64,000 nucleotides of DNA from Chitinophagaceae bacterium (GTDB lineage Bacteria > Bacteroidota > Bacteroidia > Chitinophagales > Chitinophagaceae): positions 1 to 64,000 of the forward strand of contig JAFKGQ010000013.1 in assembly GCA_017307755.1 (NCBI GenBank). The letters run 5' to 3'. The translations under genes and the position numbers were made by a program. Under the pieces are notes generated by a model that did no database searches, was not told where the DNA came from, and saw only the letters and a list, made by a program, of their open reading frames with translations. Positions within the stretch are counted from its first letter, which is position 1; each line of letters opens with the position of its first letter. Shown here piece after piece: positions 25,335 through 34,292 of this stretch.

Positions 25335-26651
25335 TCAGGAATTGAGCATATCGAGGATCCCTTCATTCCGGATGATCATCATACCCTGACGGTCCTCCGT
25401 AATACCTTCCTGCAGTTGGTATGTATAGCGCGGACGGTGTCCATCCATTATCGTGGGCATATATACAAAATGGATATTGGGGTAATCCTTCAGCGACTCT
25501 CCCACTTCGATGATATGGGTAGAGACAATAAATAAACACTCGTGGTAATCGGCGAATCCTTCCGTAACGGCCAGAGTCCCGTCAAAAGCATCCTTTACGT
25601 TGGTACCCTTGAACAATTCGTCAAACATCAACAGCAATCTTTTTCCGCTGGCTGCCGCCTCGGCAGCCTGTTTTACCCGAACAACCTCGGCATAGAAATG
25701 GCTATATCCGAGACCGATATTGTCGGCTACATTGATGGATGAATACAGCCCCTCGCGTACCGAGAACACCATTTCAGGCGATGCAACGGGAAAACCCATA
25801 TGCGCCAAATACATGCCGATCCCTATAGACTTCATCAGGGTGGATTTGCCCGCCATATTTGCTCCCGTCAGGAATATTACATTTTTGTCCGCGTCCATCC
25901 GGATAGAATTGCCTACTGCTTTTTCGATGCAAGGATGCGAGAGATCTGTGGCAGAGAAAGTGTTGGATTCAGGAGACAGCGCCCGGGCAAATCCGAACCC
26001 TTTTGTACGCGCGACTTCACTTACCGAGATGTAAACGTCTGTTTCATAAATAAAGGACAGCACTTCTTCCATTTCCTTAGACAGCCGCCCCTTTAGCAAA
26101 TGTTCGTAATACGCCAGGGTTTTTACTGGAAGGGATTGATAAATATCGATATTGCGCAGATTTTCTATCCGTCTGTCAGACAATATTTCTTTTATAAAAT
26201 GGAGCCGGTCGGCATAGGGATTGGACGCGGCCGGCATCGATGTTATGAACGCGTAACATTTGTTTAAGGTAATGATCGTAGCCTGGAGGCCCTGTACGCT
26301 TTTTTTGTACCGCTCATCCCTTGTAAGCCCCGAAAGCCATTTCTTTATGAGTGTGCCGGCCAGGACAAGACCGGCACTTCTGCTTGTGGCCAGGTCCAGG
26401 TATTCCCTCATGAGATGTACCTGCTGTACATCGAATGGAAAAGACGATTGCATCGATTGAAAGAATTTGATGATGCTGCTGCGGTGATTGATGTCACCGG
26501 CATTATTCAGGGGATGACGGAACATCTGATCGAGCAATTGCTCGCCGCCCCGTGTTTTTACCCGGTGAAATAAGTGGTATACCGAACCCTGCCTGAATTT
26601 ACCCAACAGGTTCAGCTCTTCGAGGGTTTGTTTATCAATAGCAAAACTCAT
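25335..26651 (-). CDS. Short MutS-family ATPase (second of a tandem pair)
   Basis: This 438-residue protein has only the lever/core helices and the C-terminal ATPase of MutS. Walker A is G-A-N-M-A-G-K-S-T (263-271). H-M-G-F-P-V-A, S-H-F-Y-A-E-V and a Walker B followed by a MutS-type signature (F-D-E-L-F-K-G-T-N) come next, then S-T-H-I-I-E with the switch histidine. There is no N-terminal mismatch-recognition domain and no F-x-E motif, so it is not a standard mismatch-repair MutS; it also lacks the Smr nuclease of MutS2. Known relatives are MutS-related proteins of Bacteroidota with no assigned role. It overlaps the preceding MutS-like gene by 4 bp and is the last gene of the long operon. Confidence 0.85.
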   Translation of the reverse strand: MSFAIDKQTLEELNLLGKFRQGSVYHLFHRVKTRGGEQLLDQMFRHPLNNAGDINHRSSIIKFFQSMQSSFPFDVQQVHLMREYLDLATSRSAGLVLAGTLIKKWLSGLTRDERYKKSVQGLQATIITLNKCYAFITSMPAASNPYADRLHFIKEILSDRRIENLRNIDIYQSLPVKTLAYYEHLLKGRLSKEMEEVLSFIYETDVYISVSEVARTKGFGFARALSPESNTFSATDLSHPCIEKAVGNSIRMDADKNVIFLTGANMAGKSTLMKSIGIGMYLAHMGFPVASPEMVFSVREGLYSSINVADNIGLGYSHFYAEVVRVKQAAEAAASGKRLLLMFDELFKGTNVKDAFDGTLAVTEGFADYHECLFIVSTHIIEVGESLKDYPNIHFVYMPTIMDGHRPRYTYQLQEGITEDRQGMMIIRNEGILDMLNS

Positions 26652-27961
26652 AAAGAAACGTTTTTTTCCCTTTTCTTTCCTTTTTTCAATATATCCAGGA
26701 TGCCTTCGTTGCGGATGATCACCATGCCATGACGGTCGTCGGTGATACCTCTTTCCAAGGTGTAAGTGTATTCAGGAACATGGCCATTCATGCGTGTCGG
26801 CAGGTATAAATAATCGATGTTGCTTATATCTTTTAGGGCTTCGCCGGCCTCAACGATATGTGAAGAGATGATAAACATGCTGTTGTGTTTTGTGGCGAAC
26901 CCCTTTACGACGGCAACGGTCGCCTCGAAGGCGTCTTTGACGTTGGTGCCCCGGAACAACTCATCGAATAAAATAAAATACGATTTGCCGGTGCTCAACT
27001 CCGAGGCCATCTTTTTTACCCGCAGGACCTCGGCATAAAAATGGCTGGCGCCGATGCCCAGGTTGTCCGGCAGATTGATGGTCGTATAGATCCCATCCAT
27101 GATGGAAAATTCCATGGCTTTTGCAGCTACGGGGAAGCCCATGTGCGCCACATATAATGCGGTGCTTAAAGAACGAAGAAAAGTGGACTTTCCAGCCATG
27201 TTCGCGCCTGTCAAAAAAATTACATTTTTCGAAGCATGCATCGAAATGTCATTACCCACAGGATCTTTTAAGGATGGATGGTATACGCCTTCCAGTTTGA
27301 TCTCGCAGCGCTCTTTGGCAAGGGCTTTGGGGAAAATGAACTTCCTTTCGACCGCCGTTCCGGCAACAGATATATATATATCCAGGTAATAGATATACCC
27401 CAGGAGTTTTTTTACCTTTTGTGCTTCGCTTATCCTGAAAAGCGCATCGTATGCAGTCACTGCCGCGTACGATAGTTTCTCCCTGGCCTGGTCTTTGAAC
27501 ACCGGCTCAAAAGCGGGGTCCGCCAGGAGCTGTGTGATATTTTCACGCTCATCCGCATAAGCGGTGATATTTTTTATATCATTTCTTTCAACGAATTCTT
27601 TTGTAAGGCGGATAAGCTCGATAATTGCCTTTACGCCGTTTTGTATTTCCTTTTCCCCCAGTGATGACTGGCCGTTCTTGCTTTTTCCATGTTCTTCATG
27701 GTGAGCCAGGTACTTCTCCGCCATATCGAAAAGCGAGGCGTTGTAAGGAAATGTCCCATTCAATTGCGCAAAGTTTTCGATGATGCTGCTGCGGGTGTTG
27801 ACAGCATCTTTGTCGGACAATGGATGACGGAACATCTCCTGGAGCAGCGCTTCGCCTCCCCGTGTATGAAGCCGGTTATAAATATCATAGACTCCGCCGC
27901 CATTTTTTTTCCCAAATATTCCCAGGTCTTCGATGGTCTGTTCATCTGTCAGTAAGAACAT
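26648..27961 (-). CDS. Short MutS-family ATPase (first of a tandem pair)
   Basis: The 437-residue protein is a paralogue of the next gene. They share M-F-R-H-P-L, R-S-S-I-I, V-I-F-L-T-G-A-N-M-A-G-K-S-T (Walker A at 252-260), A-H-M-G-F-P-V-A, S-H-F-Y-A-E-V, F-D-E-L-F-R-G-T-N-V-K-D-A-F (Walker B around 330-335) and S-S-H-I-V-E-A-G-E (His368). As in its partner, the mismatch-binding domain I and clamp are absent. MutS ATPases work as dimers with composite sites, so the pair may form a heterodimer; this is inference. It ends in a lysine-rich tail and begins 22 bp after the second Gld-type permease. Confidence 0.85.
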   Translation of the reverse strand: MFLLTDEQTIEDLGIFGKKNGGGVYDIYNRLHTRGGEALLQEMFRHPLSDKDAVNTRSSIIENFAQLNGTFPYNASLFDMAEKYLAHHEEHGKSKNGQSSLGEKEIQNGVKAIIELIRLTKEFVERNDIKNITAYADERENITQLLADPAFEPVFKDQAREKLSYAAVTAYDALFRISEAQKVKKLLGYIYYLDIYISVAGTAVERKFIFPKALAKERCEIKLEGVYHPSLKDPVGNDISMHASKNVIFLTGANMAGKSTFLRSLSTALYVAHMGFPVAAKAMEFSIMDGIYTTINLPDNLGIGASHFYAEVLRVKKMASELSTGKSYFILFDELFRGTNVKDAFEATVAVVKGFATKHNSMFIISSHIVEAGEALKDISNIDYLYLPTRMNGHVPEYTYTLERGITDDRHGMVIIRNEGILDILKKGKKREKNVSL

Positions 27962-27983
27962 TCGTTTTATTTTTAATACAGTG

Positions 27984-30323
27984 TTATTTTCTCTTTCTTC
28001 TGATCAGTAATATTGCAGCGGCCAGCAGCACTAACCCAGGCAGTATCCATACGTACACTATTTTCTGCGCCGCCGCACCCGCCTCTCCGATCCTCAATAA
28101 AACGTCTTTGGGATCAGGGCGCGGCATATAGATGGGAAATTTATTATATGTCAGCCAGCTGTAAATAGGCGTAACAATAGAAATATTTGTTCCCATCCGC
28201 ATATTGCTTATAAAGTCCGCATTGCCGCAAACAATAAGCCGCTGATCTTTTTGCCGGGCCCGCCGGGTTAGCTGAACGCCGGTCGTAAATGAATGTTCCC
28301 TGATATCGCCTTCCCCGGGATTAAATGGAGGAAGAGTGGAATCTATTACCAGGCTGCCCCCTTTCAGCCAGGTCCTTCCCGGGACGGTCATAAGCAAAGG
28401 TTTGATATCAAATGCGCTATCGTTGTTGTACCGAAGCGCTGTTGTCCCCGGCATCAGTATCTTCATGGTATCTCCATTAATCTCTAATCCTTTCTTAAGG
28501 CCTGACAGCTCCTTATCAAGTCCGCCGGCATTTTCCGTGGCATAGGCCACCACCTTATCGGGTGTTTCATCATAAGTAGATTCCACCAATTGCCCATTCA
28601 TCAATTGTACCCCCAGTTGCTGAAGGACCGGATTCAATACATATTGTTTACCTGGCATACCCGTTACAAGGATATTCCCCCCGGCGTTTATATAAGCGCT
28701 CAATTTATCCCGGGCTACGGGAGACAGCTCCATTTTTGGGTCGGCCAGCAGAAGGGTCGTAGCATCCGCAGGGATATCCTGCGTGGCCAGGTTCAAGGTA
28801 TCTACATCATAGCCGGTGTTCACCAGTGCGCCACGGCTCCATTTATATGCCGTATGGAGCGCATATTCACGATCGCCCGTTTTATAAATGTTGCGTTCCA
28901 GCTCACCTGTGACCGCATATACTTTGGGTATTTGGGAAGGTTGCTGCAAACGCATAAAAGCGGCGGAGACATTATACAGGTCAGGCCAGAAAAAAGGGTC
29001 ATTGAACGTACGTAAAAAGTCCGTCCGTCCCTTGTATTTTACCTGGATGACCAGTCTGTAACCCTCCGGCTTCAAATCGATAAACTTGTGCATTTCCTCC
29101 GGCGTCTTGAACATCGACAAATCCGCATCGATGACCTCGACGGCATCCTCCGCCATTTTTTTCAGGCTGGTGCCCGGGGAGAACTGTTTCCGGAAATTGC
29201 TGTCAGCTCCTTCAAGGTTTTTATCATAATAGTATACATATTTGAATTTCATATCGGGCTTAAACCGCAGATAGGGCTCCCACATGACATCCATATAGTC
29301 GACATTGCGTGATTCCGGCAACCCCCGGCTCAGGGTTTCATCCAAAAGATTGGTATAAAGCGTCACCTCCAACGTGCTGTCGCCAAAATCCTTCATGATC
29401 TTTTGCATGGGTTCAGGCAGCGTATTACGATGGTTGGCGGTAGTATCGAAATAGGCTGTCAGCATCGGGCGGGAGGTGGTATAGCCTATCAGCAATGCCG
29501 CTGTCATGAGCGCTATATAACGCGAGGCCCTGACGTACCAGGGCCTGGCTTCCCTGCCGGCTTTCAGTCGAAATATCGTAAAACCGACAAACATGCAGGC
29601 AATGATAATGAAGTAGAACACATCCCTGGAAACGATGAGTCCCCCGAGCATTTTCCAAATACGGTTTTGCAAAGAAAGGAAATAAGTGAGGTCCCTTACA
29701 AGGTCATAGCGTTGCCACAAGCCGCCGATGCGGCTCAAAATAAAAATAATGGCAAAGGTGCTCAACCCGGATACTACCTGGTACGAGGTAAGACTGGACA
29801 TAAAAAGTCCAATGGCCGAATAAGCGCATATCAACAGGTAAAAGCCCAAAGCAGCAGATAACAACATGCCGTAATCCACATACATGATATTAAACATGCC
29901 TATTATCATAAAGATACAAAGGATTGCCACCAGCAATAAGTTGTACATCATAATGCCAAGATACTTACCCAGCACTATCTGCCGGAGGCTCACCGGTGAA
30001 GAGTACAACAGCTTATATGCTCCGCTGTTTACATCCCGGCTGATAAGGCCCATTGTCAGCACAGGTATGAATAAGTATAAATTATTGATCACATTCGAAA
30101 ACAAACCCATCTTTACAAATATTTGAGAGGTCAATGACCGGTTAAACCCTTTAAAGGAAGGATTGTTCTTCAGCATGATATCCTGCCAGTTCGCCGCATC
30201 AAACACGGGGTTGGTATAAAGCACGGCGCATTGCACCAAAAATACAAGGATGACAAACCAGGCGATAGGCGAAAAGAACAGGTGCCGCCGTTCATTTTTT
30301 GCAATCTTTAATATGATATTCAT
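27984..30323 (-). CDS. GldF-GldG-like fusion ABC permease (second copy)
   Basis: The 779-residue protein joins an ABC-2 type permease with about six membrane segments (residues 1-270, starting I-A-K-N-E-R-R-H-L-F-F-S-P-I-A-W-F) to an extracytoplasmic GldG/ABC_transp_aux-like domain. The latter has Y-A-V-T-G-E-L-E-R-N-I-Y-K, L-L-L-A-D-P-K-M-E-L-S-P and G-G-N-I-L-V-T-G-M-P-G-K-Q-Y-V-L-N-P. A final membrane helix ends in I-R-R-K-R-K. In gliding Bacteroidota GldF and GldG are separate proteins that work with the ATPase GldA; here they are one chain. It is a close paralogue of the upstream gene at 30365-32716, and both probably share the single ATPase. Confidence 0.87.
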   Translation of the reverse strand: MNIILKIAKNERRHLFFSPIAWFVILVFLVQCAVLYTNPVFDAANWQDIMLKNNPSFKGFNRSLTSQIFVKMGLFSNVINNLYLFIPVLTMGLISRDVNSGAYKLLYSSPVSLRQIVLGKYLGIMMYNLLLVAILCIFMIIGMFNIMYVDYGMLLSAALGFYLLICAYSAIGLFMSSLTSYQVVSGLSTFAIIFILSRIGGLWQRYDLVRDLTYFLSLQNRIWKMLGGLIVSRDVFYFIIIACMFVGFTIFRLKAGREARPWYVRASRYIALMTAALLIGYTTSRPMLTAYFDTTANHRNTLPEPMQKIMKDFGDSTLEVTLYTNLLDETLSRGLPESRNVDYMDVMWEPYLRFKPDMKFKYVYYYDKNLEGADSNFRKQFSPGTSLKKMAEDAVEVIDADLSMFKTPEEMHKFIDLKPEGYRLVIQVKYKGRTDFLRTFNDPFFWPDLYNVSAAFMRLQQPSQIPKVYAVTGELERNIYKTGDREYALHTAYKWSRGALVNTGYDVDTLNLATQDIPADATTLLLADPKMELSPVARDKLSAYINAGGNILVTGMPGKQYVLNPVLQQLGVQLMNGQLVESTYDETPDKVVAYATENAGGLDKELSGLKKGLEINGDTMKILMPGTTALRYNNDSAFDIKPLLMTVPGRTWLKGGSLVIDSTLPPFNPGEGDIREHSFTTGVQLTRRARQKDQRLIVCGNADFISNMRMGTNISIVTPIYSWLTYNKFPIYMPRPDPKDVLLRIGEAGAAAQKIVYVWILPGLVLLAAAILLIRRKRK

Positions 30324-30364
30324 CAGCTATTCTTATTTCTTCTGATAGTTACTCCGCAGGCAAA

Positions 30365-32713
30365 TTATTTTCTCCTCCGTCTCAGCAATAACACCGCCCC
30401 TGATACAAGGAGTATTCCAGGCAGTACCCATATATAGATTATCTTCTGCCCGGCAGCCCGGCCGGGTGTGATCGTAACCCGGTTATCCCTGGCATAAGGA
30501 ACGTTTGTATACGCCGGGAATTCGTTATAATCCAGCCAGCTGTAAATAGAGTATACCAGGTCTGTTATCAGCCCCGTATTACTGGCGATATCGGCATCTC
30601 CATAAACCACGATACGTTGTTCTTTTGACGGCCTTTGGCGGGTGAGTTGAACGGCCACCGGAAAAGCATCCCCATTCAGATCGCCTTCTTCATGTTTAAA
30701 CACCGGGGCAACCGAGTCAGCCACTAGTCTCCCTGCTTTAAGCCAGGCTTTTCCGGACGCGGTCATCAACAGCGGCCTTATCGTAAAACCACTGTCGATA
30801 ACATGATCGATTGTCGTTATGCCCCGGAGCCTGATCACGGGAGGGTACGCTTGAACTTTATGATCCAGTAAATGCTTCCATAATAAGAACTCATACTCCT
30901 CTGCTAAATTCAAATAGTTCCTTGTCCAATAAGTCGACACCAGATCGGCTGTTTCATCGTGGTTGGGCTGGACCAGTTGGCCGCCTGCCAGGCGAACGCC
31001 CAGTGATTGCAGCAAAGGATTGAGCACGTACTGTTTACCCGGCTCTCCTAATATCAGCATATTCCCGCCCTTGACAATATATGCCCTGAGCTTATCGAGA
31101 ACAGCAGGACTTAGTTCCATTTTTGGATCCGCAAGTACCAATATAGCAAGATCGCCCGGGATATCCTGTGCTGCGAGGTTCAGCGTATCTACATCAAAAC
31201 CCAGATTGGTTAACGCAATCCTTTTTATATAAGTCTGATCTCCATTATTCCCTATAGCATGCATATTGTATTCCCGTTCCCCGCGCTTATAAATGTTGCG
31301 CTCCAGCTCACCGCTGACAAACGCCACCCGGGGCATTTTTACTCCTGTTAGCCGGGCCAATGACGCGATGATATTCGGCTCTGTCGACCCTTCATCAAAA
31401 TTCATCCCTGTCTGGCTGGGTAAAAACCGAAGAAAGGTTGTACGTCCTTTGTATTTCAATTGCATGACCATCACATATGCCTCCTGCTTCAGATCCGTTA
31501 GCTTATGCATTTCTTCCGGGGATTTGAATATTGCAGCATTTACCTGGTATCCTTTCGCCATAAGCCCGGCTATCTGTCTTAAGGTCTTCCCGGGAAATTG
31601 TTTGTAATACGAACTATCGCCGGGCAAGAGATCATAATAATATTCGTATTTGAGTGTAATATTGGGTTTATAACGTATATAGGGCTCCCATATATCCATA
31701 TAAATATTCCGCGTTTTTGGAAGCCACTGACCGGGAGTATTGTGATCCAATAAATTGACATAAAGGGTCACCTCGAGCGTGCTGTCACGCATTTCCCTTA
31801 ATATCTTCTGTGTCCTGGGATGCAAGGTATTTGTCTTCAGTGCTGTCGTATCCCAGTAACCGATGAAACCCGGTCTTGAGCTGATATATCCTATCAATAA
31901 ACCGGATGCGACGACCGTTACATGCCGGATGGTTTTTATATATGCCGGTTTCGTTTCCCTTCCGGCCTTTAGTTTTAATATTGTAAAGCCGACGAACATA
32001 TACATGATCACCAGGTAGTAGATCACGTCTTTTGTAGTAATTAAACCCACCATCATTTTTTCCGTACGATCTCTGACAGACAGGAACCAGGTAAGGTCCC
32101 TCACAAGATCATATTGTTGCCATAGCCCTCCGATGGTCATCAGTATAAAAAGAACGGTAAAACTGGCGATCGCCGATACAATCGGGTATGTGGTAAGGCT
32201 TGACATGAAAAATCCAATCGCGGTGAGCGAGCACAACAACAGATAAAAACCCAGGATGGCGGAAAGCAATGGTGGATAATCAAGGGATTTTATATCAAAA
32301 GCGCCTGAAACGATAAAAATACCCAGGACAAGCATGACGGCGAAATTATAGATCATCATGGCCAGGTATTTACCCAGCACGATCCTATTTAAGGTGATAG
32401 GGCAAGAATAAAGCAGCTTGATCGTGCCGTTATTGAACTCCCGGCTGACAACGCTCATCGTCAGCAGCGGAACGAATAAATACATATTAGGGAGTAAGGC
32501 GGCAAAAAAAGGCTGGAAGATATTTGCCGTTATCGATAGGGTGGGTAAATATATCCAATTGGGGTCCTGCCTGATAAGATGATCGGTTTCCTTAGCCAGG
32601 GGATACATGATCCCGGTGTAAAAATATCCGCACATGATAAGGAACATGATGAGGAGAAACCAGGCTACAGGGGAAAAGAATAAATTACGCAGCTCGTTCT
32701 TTGCTATCTTGAT
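30365..32713 (-). CDS. GldF-GldG-like fusion ABC permease (first copy)
   Basis: This 783-residue paralogue of the following gene has the same order: an ABC-2 permease (I-A-K-N-E-L-R-N-L-F-F-S-P-V-A-W-F start, about six membrane segments), a GldG-like extracytoplasmic domain (F-V-S-G-E-L-E-R-N-I-Y-K, V-L-A-D-P-K-M-E-L-S-P, G-E-P-G-K-Q-Y-V-L-N-P) and a C-terminal membrane helix followed by R-R-R-R-K. The start is a GTG whose first base is at 32716, so the true gene spans 30365-32716 and its GTGA overlaps the stop of the ATPase gene by 4 bp. That arrangement points to coupled translation. Two such permeases with one ATPase suggest a heterodimeric membrane part. Confidence 0.87.
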   Translation of the reverse strand: MKIAKNELRNLFFSPVAWFLLIMFLIMCGYFYTGIMYPLAKETDHLIRQDPNWIYLPTLSITANIFQPFFAALLPNMYLFVPLLTMSVVSREFNNGTIKLLYSCPITLNRIVLGKYLAMMIYNFAVMLVLGIFIVSGAFDIKSLDYPPLLSAILGFYLLLCSLTAIGFFMSSLTTYPIVSAIASFTVLFILMTIGGLWQQYDLVRDLTWFLSVRDRTEKMMVGLITTKDVIYYLVIMYMFVGFTILKLKAGRETKPAYIKTIRHVTVVASGLLIGYISSRPGFIGYWDTTALKTNTLHPRTQKILREMRDSTLEVTLYVNLLDHNTPGQWLPKTRNIYMDIWEPYIRYKPNITLKYEYYYDLLPGDSSYYKQFPGKTLRQIAGLMAKGYQVNAAIFKSPEEMHKLTDLKQEAYVMVMQLKYKGRTTFLRFLPSQTGMNFDEGSTEPNIIASLARLTGVKMPRVAFVSGELERNIYKRGEREYNMHAIGNNGDQTYIKRIALTNLGFDVDTLNLAAQDIPGDLAILVLADPKMELSPAVLDKLRAYIVKGGNMLILGEPGKQYVLNPLLQSLGVRLAGGQLVQPNHDETADLVSTYWTRNYLNLAEEYEFLLWKHLLDHKVQAYPPVIRLRGITTIDHVIDSGFTIRPLLMTASGKAWLKAGRLVADSVAPVFKHEEGDLNGDAFPVAVQLTRQRPSKEQRIVVYGDADIASNTGLITDLVYSIYSWLDYNEFPAYTNVPYARDNRVTITPGRAAGQKIIYIWVLPGILLVSGAVLLLRRRRK

Positions 32714-33639
32714 CACGATACCTGATTTGATAATTGTTTGAAAATATCATCCAGCTGCCCTTTATCAAGGGATATCTCCTTCAGCTTCCAGTCCTGCGCC
32801 AGGCTTGTCCTGATCAGCCGCTCCGACAAGTCTTCATAAGATCCGTCGAAATATACCCGCACCTGGCTGGAAGTAATGAACTCTGCCCGGCTTACACCGA
32901 TTATTTTCATCAGGTCCTCTTTTCCGGGAGGGTTCTCCATGCGCATAAACAGGGTCTTTGCCTGTACATAATTGTTGAAAGCATCCATGCTGTCTGAAAA
33001 GACGATCCTGCCGGCCTCTATCATGATGATCTCCCTGCAGAGAAGGTTGATCTCCGACAGAATATGCGATGACAAAAGGACCGTATGATCCACCGCTATC
33101 TCCCTGATCAGCTTTCTGGCCTCTATCAATTGGTTAGGGTCCAGACCATTGGTGGGCTCATCCATTACTACCAGCCTGGGCTTATGGATGATTGCCTGGG
33201 CTATGCCTACACGCTGACGATAGCCCCCTGAAAGGTTTTTTATCAGTCGCGAGCTGAAATGCGCAATCCCGCACCGTTCTTTAGCTTCATTGACCGCCGC
33301 CCTTATCTTTCCCCGTCCGATCAGTCGCATTTCAGCACAAAAGCTGAGATACTCGTCGATGGTCAGATCCGTGTATAAAGGCGGGGTCTGGGGTAAAAAT
33401 CCAATTTGCTTTTTCGCGGCCTCGGGTTCTTTTCTCAGGTCGACACCATCGATGTATACGCTCCCTTCCGTCTGGTTCAGAACACCGCAAATGATATTCA
33501 TTGTGGTAGATTTGCCTGCGCCGTTGGAGCCCAATAGCCCGATGATGCCGGATCGGTCGATCTCGATATCGATGTTCCGGATAGCCCAGGCACTGGAATA
33601 CCTGTGAGAAAGATTCTCCGTCTTCAATATAGAAGCCAT
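32713..33639 (-). CDS. ABC transporter ATP-binding protein (GldA/CcmA-like)
   Basis: This is a 308-residue nucleotide-binding subunit. Walker A is G-S-N-G-A-G-K-S-T (37-45), the Q-loop is F-L-P-Q-T-P (81-86), the signature is L-S-G-G-Y (136-140), Walker B is L-V-V-M-D-E (156-161), and the switch histidine is in L-S-S-H-I-L-S-E. A C-terminal about 80-residue extension, as in GldA and DrrA-type ATPases, follows the core. It precedes two Gld-type permeases with a 4-bp overlap to the first and should energise both. The substrate is not known. It starts 18 bp after the second sigma-factor gene. Confidence 0.92.
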   Translation of the reverse strand: MASILKTENLSHRYSSAWAIRNIDIEIDRSGIIGLLGSNGAGKSTTMNIICGVLNQTEGSVYIDGVDLRKEPEAAKKQIGFLPQTPPLYTDLTIDEYLSFCAEMRLIGRGKIRAAVNEAKERCGIAHFSSRLIKNLSGGYRQRVGIAQAIIHKPRLVVMDEPTNGLDPNQLIEARKLIREIAVDHTVLLSSHILSEINLLCREIIMIEAGRIVFSDSMDAFNNYVQAKTLFMRMENPPGKEDLMKIIGVSRAEFITSSQVRVYFDGSYEDLSERLIRTSLAQDWKLKEISLDKGQLDDIFKQLSNQVS

Positions 33640-33657
33640 AAAATATGATTTTTGCGA

Positions 33658-34281
33658 TTATCGCCGGTGTGCAAGCGAAAGAAAAGGGCCGGCAACAGGC
33701 TTTACCTTATATATATCCTTGAGAGCAGGAGTTGTACTACTATTTTTGAAAAACATATTGTTAAGAACAAAAAAGATGAGCAGCAAAGAAAACGCTACTA
33801 CATTTTCTTTTATAAATCGAGCGGCCCTGACCAGGTGATTTTTGACCGTGTTGGGGGAAATATTCAGCACACCTGCTATTTCGTTTCTCGATAGTCCCTC
33901 TCTGCAGCTCATTTGATATACCAGCTGTTGCTGACGCGGCAGCTGACGCCAGGTCTTCTCAAGGAATAACTTCTTTTCTTTGACAAGCAGGGACTCTTCT
34001 ACCTGCAAATACCATTCATTTGAATTATTCCGCAATGAAGTATATATCTGTGTTTTTATAGATTCTCTTCTCAGGTGCTTAAAAGCCAGGTTATAGGTTA
34101 CTTTATAGAGCCAGCTACCGACTGTCTCCGGAATTATTTCAACTCTTTTTTCCCAAAGCTTTAAAAAGGCCTCCTGCACGATGTCTTCAGCTGTCTGTTG
34201 GTCTTTTGTAACCTGGACGGCAATAGTCAGCAGTTTTCCGGAATATAATTGCACCATCTTATTAAATACCATTTCCTCCAT
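33658..34281 (-). CDS. ECF-type sigma-70 factor with C-terminal hydrophobic segment
   Basis: The 207-residue protein has region 2 (D-Q-Q-T-A-E-D-I-V-Q-E-A-F-L-K-L-W, then W-L-Y-K-V-T-Y-N-L-A-F-K) and region 4 (L-P-R-Q-Q-Q-L-V-Y, then L-S-R-N-E-I-A-G-V-L-N-I-S-P-N-T-V-K-N-H). After region 4 there is a hydrophobic stretch at about 166-180 (V-V-A-F-S-L-L-L-I-F-F-V) and a hydrophilic tail, so it may be tethered to the membrane. The N-terminus is about ten residues shorter than usual. It lies inside the operon, 11 bp after a lipoprotein gene and 18 bp before the ABC ATPase gene, and has no FecR partner of its own next to it. Confidence 0.85.
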   Translation of the reverse strand: MEEMVFNKMVQLYSGKLLTIAVQVTKDQQTAEDIVQEAFLKLWEKRVEIIPETVGSWLYKVTYNLAFKHLRRESIKTQIYTSLRNNSNEWYLQVEESLLVKEKKLFLEKTWRQLPRQQQLVYQMSCREGLSRNEIAGVLNISPNTVKNHLVRAARFIKENVVAFSLLLIFFVLNNMFFKNSSTTPALKDIYKVKPVAGPFLSLAHRR

Positions 34282-34292
34282 TGATATTTTCT

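Noticed and set aside
25335..27961. Anti-phage defence island centred on the MutS-like genes
   Set aside because: No nuclease, methylase, toxin or reverse transcriptase is nearby; the neighbours are transporters and signalling genes, so a defence role is only speculative.
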